From CAVRCA01 sp965218045 (GTDB lineage Bacteria; Pseudomonadota; Alphaproteobacteria; Acetobacterales; Acetobacteraceae): 64,000 nucleotides of DNA. The position numbers and the translations under genes are program-made. The notes under the pieces were generated by a model. It had not been told where the DNA came from. It did no database searches and saw only the letters and a list, made by a program, of their open reading frames with translations. The DNA is taken from contig CBDCJX010000009.1 in assembly GCA_965218045.1 (NCBI GenBank), positions 124,001-188,000 on the forward strand. The letters run 5' to 3'. This document shows positions 23,623-32,706 of this stretch, piece after piece. Numbering within the stretch: the stretch's first letter is position 1; every line of letters starts with the position of its first letter.

Positions 23623-24347
23623 GCCCGGCAGGCGGCGACCAGGGCAGCGAAGATGCGCCGATCGCCTGGGTCGATGAAGAACTCGGGGTGCCACTGCACA
23701 CCGAGGCAGAACCGGTAGCGCGCGTCCTCGATCCCCTCGATGACGCGGTCGGTCGCGTAGGCGTTGACCACGGCGTTCGGTCCCGGGTCGTCGACCGCCT
23801 GGTGGTGCGCCGAGTTCACCCGCATCGTTCCCGCCTCGACGATGCGGTGCAGTAATGTGTCCGGCACCAGGGTCACGGAATGGCCGGGCTCGTGACGCGG
23901 GTTCGGCTGTTCGTGCTCCAGCGCGTCGGCGACGCTGTCGGGAATGTGCTGGATCAAACTGCCGCCCACCGCCACGGCCAGGAGCTGCTGTCCGCCGCAA
24001 ATGCCGAGCACGGGCAGGTCGCGGTCCAACGCGCCTCGGACCAGCGCCAGTTCCGCCGCGGTGCGGCCCTCCTTCAAGGTGACGGTGGCGTGCCGCTCGC
24101 CCCCGCCATACAGCGATGGATCAACGTCGAAGGCGCCGCCGGTGACCACCAGCGCGTCGATGCCGTCGAGATAGGCGCCGGCGAGGGATGGGTCGTGCGT
24201 CAAGGCGACCGGCAGTCCGCCCGACGCCACGATCGCCTCCGCGTAGTTCGCCCGCAACGCGTACCACGGGTAGGCCGAGTAGCCGCCGGGTGGCTCGGAA
24301 TCGAGCGTCACCCCGATCACGGGTCGGCGTTCATCACCGTTCTTCAT
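23619..24347 (-). CDS. Class I glutamine amidotransferase-like peptidase (PuuD family)
   Basis: A 242-residue hydrolase of the gamma-glutamyl-gamma-aminobutyrate hydrolase (peptidase C26) type. The catalytic triad motifs are visible: nucleophile C117 in VLGICGGQQLLAV, and H220-x-E222 in LGVQWHPEF. The oxyanion strand is ALVVTGGAFDVDPSLYGG. Related enzymes release glutamate from gamma-glutamyl-GABA in putrescine degradation, but no other puu genes are present. Its stop overlaps the start of the rluB-type gene by 4 bases. It is divergent from tadA. Confidence 0.88.
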   Translation of the reverse strand: MKNGDERRPVIGVTLDSEPPGGYSAYPWYALRANYAEAIVASGGLPVALTHDPSLAGAYLDGIDALVVTGGAFDVDPSLYGGGERHATVTLKEGRTAAELALVRGALDRDLPVLGICGGQQLLAVAVGGSLIQHIPDSVADALEHEQPNPRHEPGHSVTLVPDTLLHRIVEAGTMRVNSAHHQAVDDPGPNAVVNAYATDRVIEGIEDARYRFCLGVQWHPEFFIDPGDRRIFAALVAACRA

Positions 24348-24392
24348 GACCCGTTGCTAGACCCCGGTGCCGTGGCCGGGCAAGAGAGGCGC

Positions 24393-24833
24393 ATGTCGCC
24401 GATGCAAATCGCGCTGGACGAGGCACGACGCGCCGCCTCACGCGGCGAGGTGCCGGTCGGCGCCGTGGTGATCGGCCCAGATGGGCGCGAGCTCGCGCGT
24501 GCGGGCAACCAGGTCGAGGTGCTCCGCGATGCGTCCGCTCACGCCGAGCTGCTGGCGCTTCGCTCCGCCGCGGCCCGATGCGGCGCGGCGCGGCTGCCCG
24601 ATTGCGCCCTGTTCGTCACCCTCGAACCCTGCCCAATGTGCGCCCAGGCGATCAGCTTGTTCCGCATCCGGCGTTTGGTGTTTGGCGCCTACGATCCCAA
24701 GGGCGGCGGCGTCGAGCACGGCGCCCGGGTGTTCGATGCCGCCTCTTGCCTGCACCGGCCCGAGGTCGTCGGCGGTGTCCGAGAGACCGAGGCGGCGGCC
24801 TTGCTGCGCCAGTTCTTCATGCTCCGTCGGTGA
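24393..24833 (+). CDS. tadA: tRNA-specific adenosine deaminase TadA
   Basis: A 146-residue zinc deaminase that converts A34 of tRNA-Arg(ACG) to inosine. Zinc and catalytic residues are H50 and E52 in SAHAELLAL and C80/C83 in TLEPCPMCAQA. GEVPVGAVVIGPDG is the substrate-binding N-terminal strand. The ATG at 24393 starts the conserved helix. The 3' end overlaps the convergent purD gene by 17 bases. In alphaproteobacteria tadA commonly neighbours rluB-rsmD as here. Confidence 0.94.
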   Translation: MSPMQIALDEARRAASRGEVPVGAVVIGPDGRELARAGNQVEVLRDASAHAELLALRSAAARCGAARLPDCALFVTLEPCPMCAQAISLFRIRRLVFGAYDPKGGGVEHGARVFDAASCLHRPEVVGGVRETEAAALLRQFFMLRR

Positions 24834-26097
24834 CAGAGAGCGCGCGCCAGCCGATGTCCTCGCGACAGAACCCCTCCGGCCAGTCGATCGACTTGACAGC
24901 GGCGTAGGCGGCGTCGCGGGCACTGCGCAGGTTCGCGGCGGTCGCGGTGACGGTGAGCACGCGCCCGCCCGTGGCGATCAGCCGACCATGGGCGTCGAGC
25001 TCGGTCCCGGCATGGAAGATCCGCACGCCCGGGATCTCGGCGGCGCGGTCCAGGCCGCGTATCTCGCTGCCCCGCACCGGTTCGCCAGGATAGCCCTTCG
25101 CCGCCATCACCACGGCGATCGCCGGAGCGTCATGCCAGCGCACGTTGAAGCTCCCGAGCTCGCCGTCACAGGCCGCGACCAGGGCGGGCAGCAGGTCGGA
25201 CATCAGGCGCGGCATCAGCGCCTGACACTCGGGGTCGCCCATCCGCACGTTGAACTCGATCAGCGTCGGCCCATCGGCGGTGAGCATGAGGCCGGCGAAC
25301 AGGATGCCGCGAAACGGGGTGCCGCGCCGGGCCATTTCGGCGAGGGTGGGGCGAATCACCCGATCCATCGCCGCCTCCTGCAAGGCTGGCGGGAAGCTCG
25401 GCGACGGCGAGTAGGCGCCCATGCCGCCGGTGTTGGCCCCGGTGTCGCCTTCTCCGACGCGCTTGTGGTCCTGCGCGAACCCGAGTGCCACGGCGTGTGT
25501 TCCGTCGCACAGGGCAAACAAGGATACTTCCTCGCCCTCGACGTATTCCTCGATCACCAGGGCGGACCCCGCTTGAACCCCCGGTTGCATCATCATCTCG
25601 ACGGCGCTCACGGCTTCGTCTTCGGTATTCGCGACCACCACGCCCTTGCCCGACGCGAGCCCATCGGCCTTGACGACGATTGGCGCACCGCGGCGGCGAA
25701 CGAACTCGATTGCTGCGGCAGCGTCCTCGAACCGCTCCCAGCGGGGCGTCGGGATGCCGGCAGCCTCGCAGACCTCCTTGGTGAAGCTCTTGCTGCTTTC
25801 CAGTCGGGCCGCCGCGGCGGTTGGGCCGCAGCAGGCGATCCCGACCTGATCCAACGCGTCGGCCAGGCCGGCCACGAGCGGAGCCTCCGGGCCGGGGATT
25901 ACCAGATCCACCTGATTGGTCTCGGCGAAGGCAATCAGGGAGGCAATGTCGGTGGCCGCGATCGGCACGTTCTCGGCCATCTCCGCAGTGCCTGGATTGC
26001 CGGGAGCGCACCACAGCTCGTCGAGCAGCGGGCTGGCCGATAACGCCCAGCACAGCGCGTGCTCGCGTCCGCCCGAGCCGATCACCAATACTCGCAT
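24817..26097 (-). CDS. purD: Phosphoribosylamine-glycine ligase
   Basis: A 426-residue ATP-grasp ligase, the second step of purine synthesis, forming GAR from phosphoribosylamine, glycine and ATP. The family start MRVLVIGSGGREHALCWAL, the ATP-grasp loop VVKADGLASGKGVVVA, ALGFAQDHKRVGEGDTGANTG and the metal motif LIEFNVRMGDPECQ are all present. I start at ATG 26097, preceded by AGGAG. It is divergent from xseA with a 62-base gap, and purM and purN lie elsewhere in the window (32.9-34.6 kb). Confidence 0.96.
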   Translation of the reverse strand: MRVLVIGSGGREHALCWALSASPLLDELWCAPGNPGTAEMAENVPIAATDIASLIAFAETNQVDLVIPGPEAPLVAGLADALDQVGIACCGPTAAAARLESSKSFTKEVCEAAGIPTPRWERFEDAAAAIEFVRRRGAPIVVKADGLASGKGVVVANTEDEAVSAVEMMMQPGVQAGSALVIEEYVEGEEVSLFALCDGTHAVALGFAQDHKRVGEGDTGANTGGMGAYSPSPSFPPALQEAAMDRVIRPTLAEMARRGTPFRGILFAGLMLTADGPTLIEFNVRMGDPECQALMPRLMSDLLPALVAACDGELGSFNVRWHDAPAIAVVMAAKGYPGEPVRGSEIRGLDRAAEIPGVRIFHAGTELDAHGRLIATGGRVLTVTATAANLRSARDAAYAAVKSIDWPEGFCREDIGWRALSVTDGA

Positions 26098-26159
26098 GAC
26101 CCCGCTCCTTTCTCGCGCCCGTGCTTCGCGCAGCGCGGCCAGTAGCATAGGTTGCCGCG

Positions 26160-27740
26160 ATGAACGATCTCAGCCCGGCCGCTTCCAATACACCCGAATA
26201 CACCGTCTCGGAGATCGCCGGTGCGGTGAAGCGAACGCTGGAAGGCGCGTTCGGTCGCGTCCGGGTGCGCGGGGAGATCACTGAGCTGAAGCGTTACTCC
26301 TCAGGGCACATTTACCTCTGTCTCAAGGACGAGGGCGCCAAGATGCGCGGCGTGGCCTGGCGGTCGGCGGTGCCACGCCTCGGCATGAGTCCGGAGAATG
26401 GTGTCGAGGTAATCGCCACCGGGCGGCTCTCCTCCTATCCCGAGCGCTCCGAGTACCAGCTCATCATCGAGCGGCTGGAGTACGCCGGTGCGGGGGCGCT
26501 GCTCGCCCGGATCGAGCTGCTGCGCCAGCGCCTGGCGGCCGAGGGTCTGTTCGAAGCCGCGCGCAAACGCGCCTTGCCGATGCTGCCGCTGGTCATCGGC
26601 GTGGTGACCTCGGCGCAGGGCGCGGTGATCCAGGATATTCGCACGACGATCGCGCGCCGCTTCCCACGTCGCATCCTGCTGTGGCCCGTCGCGGTGCAGG
26701 GCGAGGGGGCGGCGGCCCGGATCGCGGCGGCGATCGCCGGCTTCGATGCCATCGCACCAGGCGGCGAGGTACCGCGTCCCGACGTGGTCATCGTCGCGCG
26801 CGGCGGCGGCAGCCTCGAGGACCTCATGGCGTTCAACGAGGAGGCGGTGGTGCGCGCGGCCGCCGCCTGCCGCATCCCGCTGATCTCGGCCGTCGGGCAC
26901 GAGACCGACACCACCTTGATCGACTTCGTCTCCGACCGACGTGCGCCGACGCCGACCGCAGCCGCCGAGCTGGCGGTGCCGGTGCGTGCCGACCTCATCG
27001 CCGACTTGCAGCACAAGGCAGCACGCCTGCTCGGCGGGCTGAACCGGCTGGTCCAGGAACACCGTCTGCGTCTCGGGCGAGCGGAGCGCAGCTTGCCCGA
27101 CCCGCCCGCCTTGATCGACACCGCGCGACAGCGGGTGGACGATCGGGCGGAGCGGCTTCGGCTGGCATTGCCCAACCTGCTCGCTGCCCGTCGCGCCGCG
27201 CTGCTTCGAGCCGAGCGGTCCCTGCCCGACCTGCCGCAGCGACTGCGAGCGTGCGCCGAGCGTGTGGAAGGCCGCTCGCTACGGCTATTGCTCGCCTTGC
27301 CCAACCTGGTTGCCTCTCGCCGGGCCGAGCTGGAGCGCCTCGGTCGGCTTCCCGCACCTGGGCAGGCAATCGCCGCCAAGCGCGCCGCGGCAGGCGGGCT
27401 CGGCGGTCGGCTGGATGGCGGGTTGCGTCACGCCTTCGGGGACCAGCGCGTCCGGGCAACCCGAACCCTCTCGCGCCTGAGTGCCAGCCCGCTGCGCGCG
27501 AGCTTGCGTGAGGCGCGGGCTCACCTCACGGGGTTGGCTGCCCGGCTCGATGGGGTGTCACCGGAGGCGGTCCTGCGGCGCGGCTATGCGCTCGTGTTCG
27601 ACCCTGCGGGTCATGCCGTCACCAAGGCCGAGAACGTTGTCCCCGGAGCCCGGCTTCGACTGCGCTTCGCCGATGACGCGGTCGGCGTCACCGTCGATGG
27701 CGGCAAACCAGCGAGCCGCCAGGGATTGCTGCCACTGTGA
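26160..27740 (+). CDS. xseA: Exodeoxyribonuclease VII large subunit, with internal repeats
   Basis: A 526-residue subunit of ExoVII, which with XseB digests single-stranded DNA. The N-terminal OB fold (about 12-105) contains VRGEITELKRYSSGHIYL; the catalytic domain has GVVTSAQGAVIQDI and VIVARGGGSLEDLMAFN with AVGHETDTTLIDFVSDRRAPTPTAAAE. The long helical region (about 290-440) that holds XseB includes a duplicated 43-residue module (307-349 and 350-392). The length is above the ~455 of E. coli XseA. XseB is not adjacent. It is divergent from purD and convergent with a DUF2142-type gene. Confidence 0.93.
   Translation: MNDLSPAASNTPEYTVSEIAGAVKRTLEGAFGRVRVRGEITELKRYSSGHIYLCLKDEGAKMRGVAWRSAVPRLGMSPENGVEVIATGRLSSYPERSEYQLIIERLEYAGAGALLARIELLRQRLAAEGLFEAARKRALPMLPLVIGVVTSAQGAVIQDIRTTIARRFPRRILLWPVAVQGEGAAARIAAAIAGFDAIAPGGEVPRPDVVIVARGGGSLEDLMAFNEEAVVRAAAACRIPLISAVGHETDTTLIDFVSDRRAPTPTAAAELAVPVRADLIADLQHKAARLLGGLNRLVQEHRLRLGRAERSLPDPPALIDTARQRVDDRAERLRLALPNLLAARRAALLRAERSLPDLPQRLRACAERVEGRSLRLLLALPNLVASRRAELERLGRLPAPGQAIAAKRAAAGGLGGRLDGGLRHAFGDQRVRATRTLSRLSASPLRASLREARAHLTGLAARLDGVSPEAVLRRGYALVFDPAGHAVTKAENVVPGARLRLRFADDAVGVTVDGGKPASRQGLLPL
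27078..27335 (+). repeat. Tandem 129-base coding repeat in xseA
   Basis: Residues 307-349 and 350-392 of XseA are two in-register 43-residue copies, both opening with RAERSLPD and both containing RLxLALPNL followed by A(A/S)RRA. The DNA copies are 27078-27206 and 27207-27335, already diverged. A partial third unit may begin at GRLPAPGQAI. The repeat lengthens the XseB-binding coiled region. Confidence 0.75.
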
Positions 27741-27741
27741 A

Positions 27742-29190
27742 TTAATGCAGGTAGTACGCCTGCACCGTGAGGATCGGCAGGGTTGCCGCGCTTGCCAGGC
27801 CAGCAGCGGCGATGATCAATGCACACGCGGTGCGAAGCGGCCGGGCGGCGGGGCTGCGAAGTCGCGGCAGGACCAGTCCGAGCAGCAGCAATTCCGGCAG
27901 GAAGTAGCGCCCCTGCACTCCCTCAATCCGCGCGGCACCGACCGGGGTCCAGGTGAGATAGAGCGCGAGGTAGGTCGCGATCATGCAGGCCAGGCCAATG
28001 CCGAGCACGAACAGAGGCTCCAAGAGGCCGCGGGAGTGCTCCTGTTTTCGACCGAACAGATCGCCGAGCGCCGCAGCGGCAAGAGCGACAACCCAGAGCC
28101 GGAACAGCCAACCGGGTAACGGCAGGTCGAGTTGGCCCAGCACGCCCACCATTTCGCGTAGCTTGGACCCGGCTTCGGCCACCAAGGTGCGCATCGGCAA
28201 GGTGACCAGGCGGGTGGGGTGGGCGAGCAGGGTTCGGGCCTGCGCCGCCGGATCGGTGGTGCGGAAGACCGTGCTCGGATCGCCCGGGAACAGCGGGCCG
28301 GCCTGGTAGGGACCGTCGCGAACGAACGGGATCGCCGCGGCATGTTGCGCGTAGGCCGTCCAGCCGAGGCCGAGCGCCAGCGCGAGCCCCACCGCCGCGA
28401 GCCGGCCCGCCGCCGTGGCGCGCCGTGTCCAATCAGCGCGACGCAGGGGCAGCAGGAGCAGGCCAGCGAGGGCTACGAGCGGTGGTTTCATGGCTATGAC
28501 GCAGCCGAGGAGGATGGCGCTGATCCATAGTGCCGGGCCACCGGCCCGCTGCCGATCTCCCGTCATCGCTCGACCGGTCAGCGCGACCACGATCGCGACA
28601 CAGCTCAGCATGGGAGCGTCGGGATGGATCGCGGCGGCGAGCCAAAGGCTCATGGGCAACGCCAGCGTCGCCAGCATCAGCAACCGCCCGCGACCCGCCA
28701 AGCCGAGGGCCAGGGTGCCACCGGAGGCGTAGAACGCCGCGTTCGACAGCCGGGCGAGGGTGAGCGCGTCGAGCGGCTGCATCCTCGATAGCCGCGCGAT
28801 CGCCAGTCCGAGCGCCGCCGGCAGGTAGAAGATGGGCGGATAAGGTGCGGTCTGCGCCGAATACTCGTTGGAAACGCCAGCCCATCGAACCGCGCGCATC
28901 CGTTCCCGGAGTGCCGCCGTGACGACCCGCGCCTCCGATGGCAGATCGCGAAACATGACCATCAATCGGTGTAGACCCGGATCGGCGTCCAGCAGCGCTT
29001 CGAGGTGGGGGCCATCCGGCATGGGGATTGCTGTCCGCCGGCCCACCAGGTCACCGTGCAGCAGGCTCTCGGCCCGTAGCGCCTGCGTATTCTCATCGGG
29101 CGCCTCGGCCGGGGGGATCAATGGCGCCAGAACGCTGCAAAGCGGCAATGTGATTAGCAGGAACAGAGCAGCCAGGCGCCAGCGCGGCAC
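27742..29190 (-). CDS. DUF2142-like polytopic membrane protein
   Basis: About 482 residues and roughly 11-12 membrane segments. The first loop after the N-terminal segment is periplasmic and contains IPPAEAPDENTQALRAESL, a short acidic motif of the glycosyltransferase GT-C-like DUF2142 proteins, and SAQTAPYPPIFYLPAALG follows. GT-C enzymes transfer sugars from lipid carriers; no catalytic proof can be seen. The start is uncertain: TTG 29202 overlaps the stop of the M20 gene, GTG 29190 is 13 bases from GGGAGG, and the frame upstream is antisense to coding. It is coupled to the M20 gene upstream, although their functions do not obviously connect. Confidence 0.75.
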   Translation of the reverse strand: MPRWRLAALFLLITLPLCSVLAPLIPPAEAPDENTQALRAESLLHGDLVGRRTAIPMPDGPHLEALLDADPGLHRLMVMFRDLPSEARVVTAALRERMRAVRWAGVSNEYSAQTAPYPPIFYLPAALGLAIARLSRMQPLDALTLARLSNAAFYASGGTLALGLAGRGRLLMLATLALPMSLWLAAAIHPDAPMLSCVAIVVALTGRAMTGDRQRAGGPALWISAILLGCVIAMKPPLVALAGLLLLPLRRADWTRRATAAGRLAAVGLALALGLGWTAYAQHAAAIPFVRDGPYQAGPLFPGDPSTVFRTTDPAAQARTLLAHPTRLVTLPMRTLVAEAGSKLREMVGVLGQLDLPLPGWLFRLWVVALAAAALGDLFGRKQEHSRGLLEPLFVLGIGLACMIATYLALYLTWTPVGAARIEGVQGRYFLPELLLLGLVLPRLRSPAARPLRTACALIIAAAGLASAATLPILTVQAYYLH

Positions 29191-29198
29191 GTCGCCGG

Positions 29199-30323
29199 TC
29201 AAGCCTCCCAATTCGCCACGTGCATCAGCTCGGCCAGCCGCATGAACACGGGCACGGAGGCGACCAGCTCGGTCACGCGGGCGTGCTCGGTCGGCGTGTG
29301 CGCCTGCGCGATGTCGCCCGGTCCGAGCACGACACAAGGGGCCAGCGCCTGCAACTCCGACGCATCGGTGCCATACGGCACGGTGTGCGAAGGAATACCG
29401 AGCGTTTCCGTACAGAAGCGAACGAACGGATGCTCGGGCGACAGATCCGGTGGCGCCCCCTCGCGGGCCTCGGTCACAGCGAGGTGGTGTCGCGCGGCGG
29501 CGGCGTGAACCGCGGCAACGATCGGCGACGGATCGATCCTCGCCGAGTAGCGGAACTTGATCCGCGCGGTGGCCTTTGGCACCGTCACGTTCAGCGCCGC
29601 GCCATGGTTGTCGATCAACAGGTTGAAATCGCTGAACGGCGGATCGTAGTTCGCATCCTGGAATTCCGGTTCGGCACGCAGCCGCTCGAAGATGGCTCGC
29701 ATCTCCACCAGGAACGGAACCAGGGACCAGTTGGCATTGTGGCCCTTGCCGGTGCTGCTGTGCGCCTGCACGCCGGTCGCGACGCAGGAGAACGCGATAT
29801 GCGCGCGATGCCCGCGCACCGGCTGCATCGACGTCGGCTCCGCGACCAGAATCCCGCGCGGCCGGGCACGCCGCGCCAACTCCGATCGCCGTACGATCTC
29901 GCGCGCTCCCTGTTTCGTCGTCTCCTCGTCGGTGGTGAGCAGCAGCGTGACGGGAACATGTGCGGGCAGCGCCCGGGCAGCGACGATCAGCGCCGCCACC
30001 GGTCCCTTCATGTCGGTGCTGCCCAATCCATGGAGCAGCCCGTCGTCATCTAGGCGGGCCGACCAGGGATCATCCGGCCAACCCGTCGCCGGCACCGTAT
30101 CCATGTGACCGGAGAATGCGATCCCGCCGGGACCGCCGCGTGTCGCCACGAGCGCGCGTTTTCCCACGCCTTCGGGATCGGTGAAGTCGAGCCGCTCCAG
30201 ATCGAAGCCGGGCAACGCGGTCTCGATCCGCTCGGCGATCGCGAGATTGGAAACGGCGCTGCGGCTGTCGATCGCCACCAGGTCGCGCGCCAGTTCGATC
30301 AATGGCTTAGCAAATTCGTCCAC
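29199..30323 (-). CDS. M20-family deacylase, acetylornithine deacetylase-like
   Basis: A 374-residue zinc amidohydrolase. Zinc ligands and the general base appear as AFSGHMDTVPA (H73, D75), GLGSTDMKGPVAAL (D104) and LLTTDEETTKQGA (E133, E134), with TPTEHARVTEL near the end. The middle dimerisation domain begins around GHRAHIAFSC. The best fit is ArgE/DapE-like: acetylornithine deacetylase or a related N-acyl-amino acid deacylase. ArgC occurs elsewhere (49.2 kb), but the two are not in an operon. The frame starts at ATG 30323. The gene is divergent from the PLP enzyme at 30423. Confidence 0.85.
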   Translation of the reverse strand: MDEFAKPLIELARDLVAIDSRSAVSNLAIAERIETALPGFDLERLDFTDPEGVGKRALVATRGGPGGIAFSGHMDTVPATGWPDDPWSARLDDDGLLHGLGSTDMKGPVAALIVAARALPAHVPVTLLLTTDEETTKQGAREIVRRSELARRARPRGILVAEPTSMQPVRGHRAHIAFSCVATGVQAHSSTGKGHNANWSLVPFLVEMRAIFERLRAEPEFQDANYDPPFSDFNLLIDNHGAALNVTVPKATARIKFRYSARIDPSPIVAAVHAAAARHHLAVTEAREGAPPDLSPEHPFVRFCTETLGIPSHTVPYGTDASELQALAPCVVLGPGDIAQAHTPTEHARVTELVASVPVFMRLAELMHVANWEA

Positions 30324-30422
30324 GCGGGCGGGCCTTGATTGTCGCCGCAGTGTTCAACCGTCTACGCCGGACTTGCAACCGCGTTCGGCTCGCGTCAGCT
30401 TGCGTGACGGAGGGTATCCTGG

Positions 30423-31556
30423 ATGCGCGCCGAATACCTGGATTCGCGAACCGGCGAGACTTTCCCCCTGGATGTCCCGCGCTGGCGCGGTTCGGCGGGT
30501 GCACCACTGCTGTTGACGCCGCTCGATGGCATCGGTCGCGGCGACATCGAGACGGACATTCGTAGCCTCTGGCGCTACCGCGCCGCCTTGCCGTTCGCGC
30601 CGCAGGCACCGATCACCTTGGGGGAGGGATGCACCCCGTTGATCGCGGGTCGCCTGCATGGGGCACCCGTGCTGTTCAAGTGCGAATGGTTCATGCCGAC
30701 CGGCAGCTTCAAGGACCGGGGCGCCAGCGTCATGCTGTCGCTGCTGCGCGCGCAGGGTGTCACGGCGGTGCTGGAGGACAGTTCGGGCAATGGCGGTGCA
30801 GCGATCGCGGCGTATGCAGCGGCGGGCGGCCTTGCGGCGACCATAATGGCTCCTGCCTCTACGAGCCCGGGCAAGACGGTCCAAATGCGCGCATACGGCG
30901 CGACGGTCGAATTGGTGTTGGGGACCCGGCAGGACACGGCCGAGGCGGCGATGCGACGGGCGCAGGATGTGTTCTACGCTAGCCACAACTGGCATCCCTT
31001 CTTCCTGCAGGGTACCAAGACCTTGGCATACGAGCTTTGGGAGGATCTGGGTTTTCGCGCGCCCGACAATGTCATCGTTCCCTGCGGCGCCGGCTCGAAT
31101 GTCCTGGGCTGCGCGATCGGGTTTGGTGAACTGCTGCGGGCAGGCGGGATCGAAGCTTTCCCACGCATCTTCGCCGCCCAGCCCACCAATTGCGCGCCGA
31201 TCGCGGCAAGCTTCCTCTCCGGCACGGACCAGCCGGTCGAGACGGAAATCCATCCCACCATCGCGGAGGGAACCGCGATCTCGGCCCCCCTGCGCCTCAT
31301 CGAAGTACTTGGCGCCCTGCGCGAGACTCGCGGCGGCGCGGTGATGCTGAGCGAGACCGAGATCATCGAGGCCACTCGCGACTTGGCCGCGCTCGGCTTC
31401 TACGTCGAGCCCACCGCGGCGCAGGTAGCCGCGGCATTCGCGAAGCTGATCGCCTCCGGAGCGATCACAGCGGAGCAGACGACGGTGATCGTGCTCACCG
31501 GGACTGGCCTGAAGGCCACACCGCGCATCGCCGACATCATGGGAACCACGGCTTGA
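30423..31556 (+). CDS. Threonine synthase-like PLP enzyme
   Basis: A 377-residue fold-type II PLP protein. An N-terminal segment (about 1-50) precedes TLGEGCTPL, and the Schiff-base lysine is K97 in MPTGSFKDRGASVM; the phosphate and ring sites are EDSSGNGGAAIAAYAA and VPCGAGSNVLG, with the C-terminal GTGLKATPR. This is the threonine synthase/cysteate synthase-like branch. The true ThrC of the cell may be elsewhere. It is 37 bases ahead of a DSD1-family PLP gene on the same strand, so both may work on hydroxy-amino acids. A GGAGGG ribosome site precedes ATG 30423. Confidence 0.85.
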   Translation: MRAEYLDSRTGETFPLDVPRWRGSAGAPLLLTPLDGIGRGDIETDIRSLWRYRAALPFAPQAPITLGEGCTPLIAGRLHGAPVLFKCEWFMPTGSFKDRGASVMLSLLRAQGVTAVLEDSSGNGGAAIAAYAAAGGLAATIMAPASTSPGKTVQMRAYGATVELVLGTRQDTAEAAMRRAQDVFYASHNWHPFFLQGTKTLAYELWEDLGFRAPDNVIVPCGAGSNVLGCAIGFGELLRAGGIEAFPRIFAAQPTNCAPIAASFLSGTDQPVETEIHPTIAEGTAISAPLRLIEVLGALRETRGGAVMLSETEIIEATRDLAALGFYVEPTAAQVAAAFAKLIASGAITAEQTTVIVLTGTGLKATPRIADIMGTTA

Positions 31557-31593
31557 CAGGGTTTGCCTGCCCGCATCGGAGCACCAGGGCTGC

Positions 31594-32697
31594 ATGACGC
31601 TCGATGATCTGCCTACCCCTTGTCTGGTGCTGGACCGGAGCATTGTGGCGCGCAACATCAAGCGGATGGCCGATGCGCTGGCGCATCGGGGAGTGCCGCT
31701 GCGGCCGCACATGAAGACCGCGAAATGCATCGAGGTGGCACGCATGGCTCTTGCCGGTCAGCCGGGCGGCATCACGGTCTCCACCTTGGCGGAGGCGGAG
31801 TTCTTCGCCGGCCACGGGATCGCCGACATGATCTACGCCGTCGGCATTACCCCGCGGAAGCTGGAGCAGATCGCCAAGCTGAACGCGGCGGGTGCTGCCG
31901 TGATCGTGATAACCGATGACCTCGACACGGCGGCGGCGGTGGCCGCGCACCCGGCCGGGATGCGGGCGCTGATCGAGATCGACACCGGCGAGGGAAGGGG
32001 CGGCGTCGCGCCCGACGATTCCGCGCTTCTGGCGCTCGCCGAGCGGCTTGGCAATCGTCTCGCCGGAGTACTGACGCATGCCGGTCATAGCTACGCTGGT
32101 CGCCACATCGACGACATGGTCCGTGTCGCCGAGGCCGAACGGGTGGGCGTTACTCGTGCCGCCGAGCGTCTCCGGGCCGCCGGTCATGCAGTCGAGATCG
32201 TCTCGATGGGCAGCTCGCCGACCACGCTGGCTGCGACCTCGCTCCAGGGTGTCACTGAGGTGCGTGCCGGCGTTTACATGTTCGGCGATCTGTTCCAGGC
32301 GGAAATCGGTACCCACGGCCTCGATGACATCGGGATGACCGTGCTCACCAGCGTGATCGGCCGCCGGCCAGCGCAGGGTAGCTTGCTGGTCGACGCCGGC
32401 GGCCTTGCGCTCTCGAAGGATCGCAGCACCGAGGCGACGCCCCACGATTACGGCTTCGGGCTTGTGTTGGATCGGCTGGGCCGTCGCCGCTTTGGTCGTG
32501 CGGTGGTTAGCCGCGCCTACCAAGAGCACGGCGTCGTCGAGATGGACGCCTCGATACCGATTGATCTGCCGGTCGGGGCCCGGCTGCGCATCGCTCCCAA
32601 CCACACCTGCATGACGGCCGCGGCGCATGATCGCTACTACGTCACCAACGGTGGTGAACAAGTAGCGGCTACCTGGATGCGCGTGAATGGCTGGTAG
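31594..32697 (+). CDS. DSD1-family PLP enzyme, D-threonine aldolase-like
   Basis: A 367-residue fold-type III PLP enzyme with an alanine-racemase-like N-terminal barrel and a metal-binding C-terminal domain. The Schiff-base lysine is K41 in RPHMKTAKC; the zinc/manganese ligands are H337 and C339 in PNHTCMTAAAHD, the pair conserved in D-threonine aldolase and D-serine dehydratase (Dsd1). The product is likely glycine plus an aldehyde, or pyruvate plus ammonia, from D-hydroxy amino acids; the choice is not visible. It follows the threonine synthase-like gene and may form an operon with it. Confidence 0.87.
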   Translation: MTLDDLPTPCLVLDRSIVARNIKRMADALAHRGVPLRPHMKTAKCIEVARMALAGQPGGITVSTLAEAEFFAGHGIADMIYAVGITPRKLEQIAKLNAAGAAVIVITDDLDTAAAVAAHPAGMRALIEIDTGEGRGGVAPDDSALLALAERLGNRLAGVLTHAGHSYAGRHIDDMVRVAEAERVGVTRAAERLRAAGHAVEIVSMGSSPTTLAATSLQGVTEVRAGVYMFGDLFQAEIGTHGLDDIGMTVLTSVIGRRPAQGSLLVDAGGLALSKDRSTEATPHDYGFGLVLDRLGRRRFGRAVVSRAYQEHGVVEMDASIPIDLPVGARLRIAPNHTCMTAAAHDRYYVTNGGEQVAATWMRVNGW

Positions 32698-32706
32698 TTG
32701 CGCGCT

